The notes below the pieces were generated by a model. The model saw only the letters and a program-made list of their open reading frames with translations, ran no database searches and was not told the origin of the DNA. From Lachnospiraceae bacterium (GTDB taxonomy: Bacteria > Bacillota > Clostridia > Lachnospirales > Lachnospiraceae): a stretch of DNA of 64,000 nt. The position numbers and the translations under genes were made by a program. Position 1 is the stretch's first letter. Each line of letters begins with the position of its first letter. The stretch is taken from positions 81,709-145,708 of the forward strand of contig SVEC01000004.1 of assembly GCA_015057555.1 (NCBI GenBank), written 5' to 3'. Of the stretch, positions 51,221 through 59,540 are shown one piece after another.

Positions 51221-52188
51221 AAAGAAAGAAAATAATTATTGTGTTACTACTCATTACATCTATATTTGTTATAAAAGGGGGAATTAATGCAGGGATAATT
51301 GAGAATATTACTGGCAAGGGATATGCAGAAAAAGGAATAAATAACCAAAGGTCTACGTCAGGAGATGGATGGTATGAAGGTAGCTCCAGGCAGGATGCAT
51401 CTAAGGATGAGTTCGGGGAGGATAATGAAAATATTAGGTACCAGACATTTCCTATAGTAAGTAATGTTTTAGACAAGGATAGTTACTATGACTATTCTAA
51501 TAGCAAGCTTGCCTGGTATATGGTTAGAAAGGATAATCATGAGCCAACAGGCTGTGACGAAACCATAGATATATATAAGTACGGAGGATATCATATAGAT
51601 AAGCACGCAACAGATACAGATAAGGTAATTTATCTTACCTTTGATTGTGGCTACGAAAATGGATATACAAGTCAAATTTTAGATGTGCTAAAGGAGCAAA
51701 ATGTGCCGGCATGCTTCTTTGTGACCCAGACCTACATAAGAGATAATATTGAGCTTACTAAACGTATGAAAGCAGAGGGACATCAGGTTGGTAATCACAC
51801 TGTAACCCACCCGTCATTGCCAGGGAAGTCCTATGAGGAAATTATGGAAGAGGTAAATGGCTGTGCAGATTATATGGCAGAGAATACGGGATATAACATG
51901 GATCCCTTCCTGCGACCTCCTATGGGAGAATACAGCGAAAGAACCTTACAATTAACCAAGGACTTAGGGTACAAAACTATATTTTGGAGCATGGCCTATC
52001 TGGATTATGATGTGAATAACCAGCCAGGTGTAGCCTATGTTGTCGACCACTTTGAGAAATATCATCACAATGGAGCCGTAGTCCTTATGCATAATGTGTC
52101 ATCCTCAAATGCAGATGCTTTGGAGACAGTAATAGTGAATATGAAGGAAAAGGGCTATCGCTTCGCTTCTTTAAATGAGTTAAAATAA
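51217..52188 (+). CDS. PdaA-like polysaccharide deacetylase
   Basis: A 323-residue secreted or membrane-anchored NodB-domain protein. N-terminal signal span at about 3-20, a linker to 115, then the catalytic domain: YLTFDCGYENGYTSQIL (motif 1 Asp pair with the FDxGYENGYT form typical of PdaA), GHQVGNHTVTHPSLPG (motif 2 HxxxH) and FLRPPMGEYSERT (motif 3). PdaA makes muramic delta-lactam in spore cortex, which fits a spore former. Start TTG at 51217 overlaps the stop of the preceding gene (TTGA). Confidence 0.9.
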   Translation: MKRKKIIIVLLLITSIFVIKGGINAGIIENITGKGYAEKGINNQRSTSGDGWYEGSSRQDASKDEFGEDNENIRYQTFPIVSNVLDKDSYYDYSNSKLAWYMVRKDNHEPTGCDETIDIYKYGGYHIDKHATDTDKVIYLTFDCGYENGYTSQILDVLKEQNVPACFFVTQTYIRDNIELTKRMKAEGHQVGNHTVTHPSLPGKSYEEIMEEVNGCADYMAENTGYNMDPFLRPPMGEYSERTLQLTKDLGYKTIFWSMAYLDYDVNNQPGVAYVVDHFEKYHHNGAVVLMHNVSSSNADALETVIVNMKEKGYRFASLNELK

Positions 52189-52191
52189 TAA

Positions 52192-52220
52192 TTGAATAAT
52201 AGTGTTACAAAGCATATAAT
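52192..52220 (+). promoter_or_regulatory. Promoter of the zinc-ribbon protein gene
   Basis: TTGAAT (52192-52197), a 17-base spacer and TATAAT (52215-52220). Confidence 0.65.
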
Positions 52221-52256
52221 TTAGCTAAAATATTAAATTAGTCAAAGGAGAAAAAT

Positions 52257-53174
52257 ATGAAATATTGTACATATTGTGGAGTACCTAATGATGATAATAA
52301 TATGAACTGCCCTACCTGTGGGATGGCATTTCCACAAGGTCAGCTTCAGCAGGTAAACCAACAGATGTATTGTCAAAATATACAACAAGCTTACGGAGCT
52401 CCTCAGATGGGTATGAACCCGCAGCAGACTTACGGAGCACCTCAGATGGGTATGAATCCACAGCAAGGTTATGGAATGCCACAGCCTCCATATAATAATC
52501 AGGGTGGAGCACCAAAGAAAAAAACAGGCTTATTTATTGCAATTGGTGTTTCAGTAATTGCAATAATTGCAGTAATAGTGGCAGTCCTTCTTAGTAAGAA
52601 GGATGACAAGGATAAAGGTGGAGAGGATGAGCGTCCATCTGCATATATGACAGAGGAGTATAAGTCTAAGGATGTGTCCTCCTGTAAAACAATTAAGACA
52701 GCAGTGGAGACCTCTATGGGCTACGAAACATTATATGTGTTATTAACCGAAAATGGTCCTACGGTAATGACTATAATTCCAGACCAAAAGCATGAAGATA
52801 TGGATGAATTGACATATGGCAAAGCATCCTACTTCCTAACCCTTACGGGAGGAGCTGCCCAGGCAAGTGGAGATGTAAATGGCAAAACTGCTTTAGAGGC
52901 TAGAGATATATTTGCGCAGGAGATAGCTCAAAACATAGGAGAAGAGACACCAGCTATTAAGTATGATTATGATGCACTTACAGAGGAAGAAGCAGATTTG
53001 GTTTATTATGTACATGTATCTGAAAAGGGAACCGTAAGAGTATATATTGGTAAAAAAGGTTTAGAGCAGGATATACTTAATCAGTCAGAGGATGAGTTAT
53101 GGGGATGCCCAAATGGTGAAAATGGGTATTATTCAATTTGCCCTGAACTATGTGATTCATATAAGCAAAAATAA
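52257..53174 (+). CDS. Zinc-ribbon membrane-anchored protein with tandem Tyr-Gly-Ala-Pro repeats
   Basis: A 305-residue protein. Zinc ribbon CTYCG...CPTCG (residues 4-22) is followed by a Gln/Pro/Met-rich stretch holding two perfect 13-residue units (YGAPQMGMNPQQT, about 45-70; a third degenerate). A basic stretch, one span (about 92-112) and an outer domain of about 185 residues follow, with Thr/Glu pairs and a DUF4854-like look (SYFLTLTGG; VNGKTALEA). It has the same plan as the truncated protein at the left edge and the protein at 54829. The outer domain's role is unknown. AAAGGAG before the ATG. Confidence 0.75.
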   Translation: MKYCTYCGVPNDDNNMNCPTCGMAFPQGQLQQVNQQMYCQNIQQAYGAPQMGMNPQQTYGAPQMGMNPQQGYGMPQPPYNNQGGAPKKKTGLFIAIGVSVIAIIAVIVAVLLSKKDDKDKGGEDERPSAYMTEEYKSKDVSSCKTIKTAVETSMGYETLYVLLTENGPTVMTIIPDQKHEDMDELTYGKASYFLTLTGGAAQASGDVNGKTALEARDIFAQEIAQNIGEETPAIKYDYDALTEEEADLVYYVHVSEKGTVRVYIGKKGLEQDILNQSEDELWGCPNGENGYYSICPELCDSYKQK

Positions 53175-53315
53175 TTATTCTTAACTCTTGTAATGAAAAA
53201 TGTATTTTGTTAAAATATTCCTAGCGTTTCGTCATTGATAATGAGATAAGAAACACACGAAATTTAAATCCCTCATATGGGATTTGCAATATTAATGAAA
53301 ACGAGGAGATAAAAA

Positions 53316-54671
53316 ATGGCACAGACAATCAAATTCGATTTTAGTAACGCTGAGTTTATGGCTTCTAAGGATGAAGTTCAAAGCATGTCATCTAGAGTAG
53401 AGGCAGCTAAGAAGACACTTCTTGAGAAGACAGGTGAGGGTAATGACTTCCTTGGATGGATTGACCTTCCTGTAGACTACGACAAGGATGAGTTTGCAAG
53501 AATTAAGAAAGCAGCAGAAAAGATTCAGAATGATTCAGAGGTTCTTGTAGTTATTGGTATCGGTGGTTCATATCTTGGAGCAAGAGCAGCTATCGAGGCA
53601 CTTAGACATTCATTCTACAACTCAGTATCTAAGGAGGTTCGTAAGACTCCTGAGATTTACTACTGTGGTAACAATATAAGCAGCACTTACCTTTCACATC
53701 TTATGGATGTAATCGGAGATAAGGATTTCTCAGTAAATGTTATCTCAAAGTCAGGTACAACTACAGAGCCAGCTATCGCCTTCAGAATTATGAAGAAGAA
53801 GCTTGAGGCTAAGTATGGTAAGGCTGAGGCAGCTAAGAGAATTTACGCAACTACTGACGCAGCAAAGGGTGCATTAAAGACTCTTGCTACAGAGGAAGGC
53901 TACGAGACATTTGTAGTACCTGATGATGTTGGAGGACGTTTCTCAGTTCTTACAGCAGTAGGTTTACTTCCTATCGCAGTTAGTGGTGCTGATATAGATA
54001 AGCTTATGCAGGGTGCTGCAAATGCACGTGAGTACTGCATAGCAAATGATTTTGATTCTAATGACGCTATGAAGTATGCAGCAGTTCGTAACGTTCTTCA
54101 TGAGAAGGGACTTGGCATGGAGATTCTTGCTAATTACGAGCCAGCACTTCACTATGTTTCAGAGTGGTGGAAGCAGCTTTACGGTGAGAGCGAGGGTAAG
54201 GATGGCAAGGGTATCTTCCCTACAGCAGTAGACTTTACTACAGACCTTCACTCACTTGGACAGTTTATCCAGGAAGGTACTAAGAACCACTTCGAGACAG
54301 TTATTAATGTACTTAATCCAAAGCTCACTGTTACTATGGAGGAGGAGCCGGTTGATCTTGACGGTCTTAACTACCTTACAGGACAGACAGTTGATTTTAT
54401 TAATAAATGTGCTATGAACGGAACAATTCTTGCTCACGTTGACGGTGGGGTTCCAAACATCCTTGTTAACATGGAGCAGATAGATGAATTATCACTTGGT
54501 GAGCTCTTCTACGTATTCGAGTTTGCTTGTGGTATGAGTGGATATGTATTAGGCGTAAATCCATTTAACCAGCCAGGTGTAGAAAGCTACAAGAGCAATA
54601 TGTTTGCTCTTCTTGGAAAGCCAGGTAACGAGGCAAAGAGAGCAGAGCTTCTTGCTAGATTAAACGGATAA
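53316..54671 (+). CDS. pgi: Glucose-6-phosphate isomerase
   Basis: Interconverts glucose-6-phosphate and fructose-6-phosphate. The 451-residue length fits the shorter bacterial PGI group. Visible motifs are [34 protein letters not shown] (sugar phosphate site), [28 protein letters not shown] and the C-terminal [12 protein letters not shown]. Codon choice is strongly biased (CTT, TAC, GTT), as in highly expressed genes. GAGGAGA before the ATG. A terminator follows. Confidence 0.97.
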   Translation: MAQTIKFDFSNAEFMASKDEVQSMSSRVEAAKKTLLEKTGEGNDFLGWIDLPVDYDKDEFARIKKAAEKIQNDSEVLVVIGIGGSYLGARAAIEALRHSFYNSVSKEVRKTPEIYYCGNNISSTYLSHLMDVIGDKDFSVNVISKSGTTTEPAIAFRIMKKKLEAKYGKAEAAKRIYATTDAAKGALKTLATEEGYETFVVPDDVGGRFSVLTAVGLLPIAVSGADIDKLMQGAANAREYCIANDFDSNDAMKYAAVRNVLHEKGLGMEILANYEPALHYVSEWWKQLYGESEGKDGKGIFPTAVDFTTDLHSLGQFIQEGTKNHFETVINVLNPKLTVTMEEEPVDLDGLNYLTGQTVDFINKCAMNGTILAHVDGGVPNILVNMEQIDELSLGELFYVFEFACGMSGYVLGVNPFNQPGVESYKSNMFALLGKPGNEAKRAELLARLNG

Positions 54672-54688
54672 GACTGCGAGTGCAGAAA

Positions 54689-54740
54689 AAATAGAGGAAT
54701 CACAGGCTTGCTTGCAAGAAACTATGATTCCTCTATTTTT
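54689..54740 (+). terminator. Terminator of pgi
   Basis: AAATAGAGGAATCA pairs with TGATTCCTCTATTTTT (54725-54740), ending in a T run. Confidence 0.88.
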
Positions 54741-54828
54741 TATATATGAGTGTAAACGGTACTTGTGGATACGTAGCATTCGCAAGAGGCATTGGCAGTT
54801 AGTAAATAAGTAGAAAGGAAATGAACGA

Positions 54829-55728
54829 ATGAAGGTAAAATGCCAGCTTTGTGGCACAAAATTTGATTTGGAATTGAATCATAATATATGTCCGGAGTGT
54901 GCAGTATACTATCGTTTGGATGGAGTGAGTGGAGCACATGAAGATAGTAGTACACATACAGAGTTAAGGGATGCGTATGACTCTAATTCCAATAATACTA
55001 TTTATAATGAAGAAAAGTATGACCACGGCGAGATGCATAGCATGTATAATCAGGGTTCAGTGCATACTATGTATAGTAACAATGAAAACTGTGGTGCAAC
55101 CTTCGGAGAAAAATTAGACTTAGGTAGTAAACCAAGAAAATCAATAAATAAAGTAAAGGTGGCTATTATAGCTGTAGAAATTTTGGCTATAATTTTCTGT
55201 CTGCTACTACCCTTTATGGGAATGCATACCAGTAAGAAAAAGCTGGAGGCGCAGCGTATTACGGAAAGTTCAACGGTTGTGCCCAAATTCATAGGTGATA
55301 AAATTCAGGTAGGAGCATACTCTATACAGGTTAAGGATTACTATATAGACAATAGTGCTTACTGGAACCTGCCGGAAAACTATGTGGTATATGCAGTAAG
55401 CTACAAGACCCAGCATGAAGGAACTGAATATACAAGCTTGTATAACTCCGCTCAGGTATATCTGGAAACTAAAGATGGTATAGACATAAGTCCTTTGGAA
55501 AGCTATGAAGCAAAGAAATTGATGACGCAGGATAGATATGAGGTAGTGGGAAACAAGGTAGCAAGCTATATTAAAAATGATGGAGGCATACTCTACTTTG
55601 TGCTTAAGAAGGATGCGAAAAACTACGCTCTTTGCTTTAATGTATTTAAGTGTGATCAGGATGATGGTTATTACAAGGAAATGGATACCATATATGTTAT
55701 GTATCTTCCAGAATTGGAGGTGGAGTAA
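54829..55728 (+). CDS. Zinc-ribbon membrane protein with DUF4352-like outer domain
   Basis: A 299-residue protein. An N-terminal zinc ribbon CQLCG...CPEC (residues 5-26), a Ser/His/Asn-rich region to about 95, one span (about 108-128), then an outer domain. The outer domain starts VPKFIGDKIQVGAYSIQVKDYYID and contains YVVYAVSYKTQHEGTEYTSL, the beta-sandwich pattern of DUF4352-type domains. Its stop overlaps the ATG of a second membrane gene, which probably works with it. Confidence 0.72.
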   Translation: MKVKCQLCGTKFDLELNHNICPECAVYYRLDGVSGAHEDSSTHTELRDAYDSNSNNTIYNEEKYDHGEMHSMYNQGSVHTMYSNNENCGATFGEKLDLGSKPRKSINKVKVAIIAVEILAIIFCLLLPFMGMHTSKKKLEAQRITESSTVVPKFIGDKIQVGAYSIQVKDYYIDNSAYWNLPENYVVYAVSYKTQHEGTEYTSLYNSAQVYLETKDGIDISPLESYEAKKLMTQDRYEVVGNKVASYIKNDGGILYFVLKKDAKNYALCFNVFKCDQDDGYYKEMDTIYVMYLPELEVE

Positions 55729-56303
55729 TGAGGACATTATTAACTCTTTTTATCTCCATCGTAAAGCTTGTATGGAGAAAATTTCGAGTTGCAGGTATAT
55801 TATTTGTAGTATTGCTTATCGTAGGACCTATTGGCCTCGCATTGTATCAGGATAAGGCTGATGATTATGCATATGAAATTCAATATGAGATTGGGCGGAC
55901 AAAAATTACCGGCCTAAGTGTTTCACTGATTGGTGAGCTTGAGGCTGTAGAGGCGCATTTTTCAGAATATGAATTGGACGAGACCTATGGCAAAAAACAA
56001 ATGTACCAGGTTGAAGTAGAGGTGGCAAATGTGGGAGTCAATCCGATATGTATCAGCAGGGATTTTAATGGCTTTTATGTAGAAAATGATTCTGGTGATA
56101 TGGTGAACTTCAAGGTCTTTGATTACTATTTTGAGATGGATGATTATGATAGATTGGATACAGTACAAATCCCATCAGCCAGATACAGTACAGTATGCTT
56201 TTTATTCGTCTTTGATGAGGATGATGTACCAAGTAGACTTATATTTTATGATGAGTATGAGGGAGAGAAGATATTCTTCCTTGACGTTCCAGCTCCAAAT
56301 TAA
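55728..56303 (+). CDS. Membrane-anchored DUF4352-like protein
   Basis: A 191-residue protein. A basic start, one span (about 18-38), then an outer beta-rich domain with VEVANVGVNPICIS and a later FLFVFDEDDVPSRLIFYDE. The immunoglobulin-like pattern is like that of its neighbour but without a zinc ribbon. GGAGGTGGAGT lies just before the ATG and the two genes overlap by one base (TAATG). Function unknown. Confidence 0.68.
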   Translation: MRTLLTLFISIVKLVWRKFRVAGILFVVLLIVGPIGLALYQDKADDYAYEIQYEIGRTKITGLSVSLIGELEAVEAHFSEYELDETYGKKQMYQVEVEVANVGVNPICISRDFNGFYVENDSGDMVNFKVFDYYFEMDDYDRLDTVQIPSARYSTVCFLFVFDEDDVPSRLIFYDEYEGEKIFFLDVPAPN

Positions 56304-56421
56304 TATGTAAAAAATGGAAAAATGTATAAATTTTTTATGAATACCTAAAAATATTTTCGGGCATACTTTTACTGTAACAATTAAATGGCACTTGAGCCAC
56401 ATAATTATGGAGGAAAAGGAT

Positions 56422-56595
56422 ATGTCAAATAATAATAACAAGAACAACAATTCAAACAACAACAGCTACAGCAACAATAGCAATAACAGCTCAAACAACA
56501 ATAACAACAGCAGTTCAAACAGCACTAAGAATAACTCAAATTCAAACAGCTCAAAGAACTCAAGCAACAATAGCTCATCTAAGAACAACTACTAA
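56422..56595 (+). CDS. Asn/Ser-rich low-complexity small protein
   Basis: A 57-residue protein made almost only of Asn, Ser and Lys (MSNNNNKNNNSNNN, SYSNNSNNSS, ending SSSKNNY). GGAGGAAAAGGAT lies directly before the ATG at 56422, and a good terminator follows, so this is a real transcription unit. Such proteins in spore formers may be coat or exosporium components or disordered hydrophilic fillers; no function is established. An upstream CATACTTT (56362-56369) faintly resembles a mother-cell sigma -10 element, with no convincing -35. Confidence 0.6.
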   Translation: MSNNNNKNNNSNNNSYSNNSNNSSNNNNNSSSNSTKNNSNSNSSKNSSNNSSSKNNY

Positions 56596-56610
56596 TTCTT
56601 AGAGACATGC

Positions 56611-56646
56611 AAATCCCCTGAAGGAAAATAATCTCTCAGGGGATTT
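56611..56646 (+). terminator. Terminator after the Asn/Ser-rich gene
   Basis: AAATCCCCTGA (56611-56621) pairs with TCAGGGGATTT (56636-56646), followed by CTTTAATTT. Confidence 0.85.
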
Positions 56647-56652
56647 CTTTAA

Positions 56653-56681
56653 TTTACAATAAGGTTTTAAATTGGTATAAT
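56653..56681 (+). promoter_or_regulatory. Promoter of the 56745 gene
   Basis: TTTACA (56653-56658), a 17-base spacer and an extended TGGTATAAT (-10 at 56676-56681). Confidence 0.65.
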
Positions 56682-56744
56682 ATTTAAAATAACTATGTAA
56701 TAAAGAATTATGTGTTTATGCATTAAGATAAGGGAGGTTAGCAT

Positions 56745-57731
56745 ATGAGCGGTGAAAGTAAGAAAAAGCTGGGACTAGTAGGTACATTGCTTGTAATTTT
56801 AGTTGCAGCTGTGGGTGTTTTTGGACTTGCCAAGCTAGGACTTAAAATCATCAAGGATGGCAAGGTAGACTATATTATGGATATGGGCAGAAATAGTGGC
56901 TCGGGCAAGGATGCAGCAGCTGCAGGAGAAAAGGGCTACGAGGATACCCAGGGAAGACTTCAAAATGGTGATGAGGGAACCACCTTACTAGATCTTAAGG
57001 AAGAAGCCGCTGAGCACCTAGGCAATGGTGGTAACAGTGGTGGCAATAACATAGAAGATGCCATATTGCAGTCAGCTCCACTTGATTCAGATGAATACTA
57101 TTTGGAAGGGGAAGTGGCTGGAAATAATGCTTCAAATATGGTTTCAGATGTAGCAGGCTCATCAGGGGATAATATAGGAGGAGAGCTTACTGACCAGGAG
57201 ATAGAACGCATTGCCATATTTGCAAAGTACTTTACTTCAACCTTTGCTCCGGCAGCAGAGACTGTCTCAGGAATGCATATACCACTTGCTGATGAGGCAG
57301 TAATCAAAACTATGAGTATCCTGGCAAATGATTATATGGGCTCTAGAGATGAGCTAGCTGCTTATGTTGTATCTGGCTATTATGAGGGCGGAGTTCTCTA
57401 TGTGTCAAAGGAGGATATAGACCAGTACGTAGCGGATTTATTTGGTTATACCGATATAGTTTATTATGAGCTAGGAGATGTTAGAGCAGGCTCTAATGGC
57501 TATGAAATCTGGGAGCACCAGGGCTACTGTGATACTACAATCACTGTTACTGAGACCTATGCAGATGGGAACAATTATGTAATGAAGGGAATTGCAAGCC
57601 TTAATTATATGGATATATTTGACCCAATGTTTGTGGATGCAGAGTTTACATTTACAGTTAGAAGAAATTCAGATAGTCCATTTGGATTTACATATGTAGA
57701 TTTTGAATTTGGAGAAGTAACCTATCAATAG
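56745..57731 (+). CDS. Single-span extracellular protein of unknown function
   Basis: A 328-residue protein. Short basic N-terminus, one span (about 8-30), a Gly/Asn/Ser/Glu-rich linker to about 140, then a folded domain (about 145-328). The domain contains IFAKYFTSTFAPAAETVSG, MGSRDELAAYVVSGYYEGG and a late YVMKGIASLNYMD. No enzyme motif. It is probably a surface protein anchored by its N-terminal segment. GGAGG precedes the ATG and a terminator follows. Confidence 0.6.
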   Translation: MSGESKKKLGLVGTLLVILVAAVGVFGLAKLGLKIIKDGKVDYIMDMGRNSGSGKDAAAAGEKGYEDTQGRLQNGDEGTTLLDLKEEAAEHLGNGGNSGGNNIEDAILQSAPLDSDEYYLEGEVAGNNASNMVSDVAGSSGDNIGGELTDQEIERIAIFAKYFTSTFAPAAETVSGMHIPLADEAVIKTMSILANDYMGSRDELAAYVVSGYYEGGVLYVSKEDIDQYVADLFGYTDIVYYELGDVRAGSNGYEIWEHQGYCDTTITVTETYADGNNYVMKGIASLNYMDIFDPMFVDAEFTFTVRRNSDSPFGFTYVDFEFGEVTYQ

Positions 57732-57751
57732 GACTATAAAATAATATTTTA

Positions 57752-57797
57752 ACCTCTGATAAAAGTGCAGCTTAAGGACTTTTGTCAGAGGTATTTT
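57752..57797 (+). terminator. Terminator after the 56745 gene
   Basis: ACCTCTGA (57752-57759) with AAAAGT pairs with ACTTTT and TCAGAGGT (57785-57792), then ATTTTT. Confidence 0.82.
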
Positions 57798-57867
57798 TAT
57801 GCACTTTATCACATAAAATACGCCTTTGGAATACTTTATTATTAAGAAGATAAAGGAGGCGGAAGAC

Positions 57868-58179
57868 ATGAGATTTCATAACATAAATATAAGAAATATA
57901 TTGGCAGAAGCACTTAATCATGGGGGAATAATAGTGGACGTAAGAGAAAGAGATGAATTTATAGGTGGGCATATACCCATGGCGGTAAACCTGCCTCTGG
58001 AGGATATTAAGCAGGGGAAGATATCCTTTCCCAAGAACAAGGTGATTATTGTATACTGTGAAACCGGTGGTAGAAGTACCGTGGCGGCAAGCGTTTTGTC
58101 GGATAAGGGGTACAAGGTAATAAACACTGTAGGAGGACTTAAGGGATACAAGGGAGCTCTCACCAAGGGTGGTAAATAA
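57868..58179 (+). CDS. Rhodanese-domain protein
   Basis: A 103-residue single rhodanese domain. VDVRERDEFIGGHIPMAVNLPLEDI is the CH2A-like region, and the active loop is VYCETGGRST with the catalytic Cys near residue 68. It would carry a persulfide sulfur in the cytoplasm; partner unknown. AAAGGAGGCGG before the ATG at 57868 supports this start over 57826. Confidence 0.88.
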   Translation: MRFHNINIRNILAEALNHGGIIVDVRERDEFIGGHIPMAVNLPLEDIKQGKISFPKNKVIIVYCETGGRSTVAASVLSDKGYKVINTVGGLKGYKGALTKGGK

Positions 58180-58239
58180 GGGTTAGTTAAATTCACGAAA
58201 AAATACAGTATTTTCCAGTAAATTTGGGCTTTTCCTTTG

Positions 58240-58268
58240 TTGACATCATACATGGTAAAATATAAAAT
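58240..58268 (+). promoter_or_regulatory. Promoter of the THUMP methyltransferase gene
   Basis: TTGACA (58240-58245), a 17-base spacer and TAAAAT (58263-58268). Confidence 0.65.
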
Positions 58269-58365
58269 TAGTATGATGGATTACTATGCCTTAATGAGCC
58301 GTTGCACCAAGCAATTTATTGGGAGGTGCCGTGTATGGCGAATGTAAATTTGAAAGGAATAATAA

Positions 58366-59520
58366 ATGGGAAAATATGTAGAGCTAATAGCTCCCTGCCA
58401 CTTTGGCTTGGAGTCAGTACTAAAGAGAGAAATATTAGACTTAGGATACGAGATAGTAGCTGTGGAGGACGGTCGAGTTACCTTTAGAGGTGATGAGACT
58501 GCTATTCCACGTGCAAATATATTTATAAGAACTGCAGAGAGAATATTGCTTAAGATGGGTAGCTTTAAGGCTACTACCTTCGACGAGCTTTTTGAAGGAA
58601 CTAAGGCTATAGCATGGGAGGAGTATCTGCCAAGAGATGCAAAGTTTTGGGTTACTAAGGCCACTACCAACAAGAGTGCCCTTTTTTCAGGTAGCTCAAT
58701 TCAGTCTATAGTAAAGAAGGCTATAGTGGAGCGTATGAAGCAAACCTATAGAGTAAGCCGCTTTGAGGAGGATGGAGATGAATATCCTATAAGAGTATTT
58801 ATATTTAAGGATATGGTGTCCATAGGACTTGATACCTCAGGAACTTCTCTTCACAAGAGAGGATACCGTACATTGGTTGGTAAGGCACCTATATCTGAAA
58901 CTCTGGCAGCGGCACTTCTTATGCTTACACCTTGGAATAAGGATAGGGTTTTAGTGGACCCATTCTGTGGTAGTGGAACATTTCCTATAGAGGCGGCTAT
59001 GATAGGGGCAAATATTGCTCCCGGCATGAACAGAGAATTTACCTCTGACAGCTGGGATAAGGTTATTCCAAAGAAGGCTTGGTATAATGCTTACGATGAG
59101 GCTAGAGATTTGGTTAGACATAATGTGGAGATGAATATTCAGGGCTATGACTTAGACCCTGAGATAGTTAAGTGTGCCATGGCAAATGCTAAGGCTGCTG
59201 AGGTTGATAAATACATACATTTTCAGGCTAGGGACGTGAAGGATTTAAGGAACCCTAAGCATTATGGCTTTATAATAACTAATCCACCTTATGGTGAGAG
59301 ACTGGAGGAAAAGGAAGCACTTCCTGCTCTTTATAGAACCATAGGAGAAAGCTTTAAAGCATTAGAGGACTGGTCTATGTATCTTATTACCTCCTATGAG
59401 GAAGCGGAGAAATATGTAGGTCGAAAAGCAGACAAGAATAGAAAGATTTATAATGGTATGATTAAGTCCTATTTCTATCAGTTTATGGGGCCTAAGCCAC
59501 CTCGCAAGGACAAAAATTAA
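58366..59520 (+). CDS. THUMP-domain RNA methyltransferase (RlmL/YpsC family)
   Basis: A 384-residue enzyme. N-terminal ferredoxin-like plus THUMP domain (about 1-165) for RNA binding, then a Rossmann SAM domain with VDPFCGSGTFPIEAAM (motif I), a QGYDLDPEIV acidic site and the catalytic ITNPPYGERL (NPPY). It fits the 23S rRNA m2G methyltransferase group (RlmL-like, G2445). AAAGGAATAATAA precedes the ATG. A good ribosome site (GGGAGGTG) and an out-of-frame ATG lie 31 bases upstream. Confidence 0.9.
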   Translation: MGKYVELIAPCHFGLESVLKREILDLGYEIVAVEDGRVTFRGDETAIPRANIFIRTAERILLKMGSFKATTFDELFEGTKAIAWEEYLPRDAKFWVTKATTNKSALFSGSSIQSIVKKAIVERMKQTYRVSRFEEDGDEYPIRVFIFKDMVSIGLDTSGTSLHKRGYRTLVGKAPISETLAAALLMLTPWNKDRVLVDPFCGSGTFPIEAAMIGANIAPGMNREFTSDSWDKVIPKKAWYNAYDEARDLVRHNVEMNIQGYDLDPEIVKCAMANAKAAEVDKYIHFQARDVKDLRNPKHYGFIITNPPYGERLEEKEALPALYRTIGESFKALEDWSMYLITSYEEAEKYVGRKADKNRKIYNGMIKSYFYQFMGPKPPRKDKN

Positions 59521-59540
59521 AATTATTTGGGGTTGATTTT

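Noticed and set aside
55270..55737. 155-codon minus-strand frame
   Set aside because: Wholly antisense to the 54829 gene, which has a zinc ribbon, membrane span and a good start; hydrophobic bias arises from the opposite strand.
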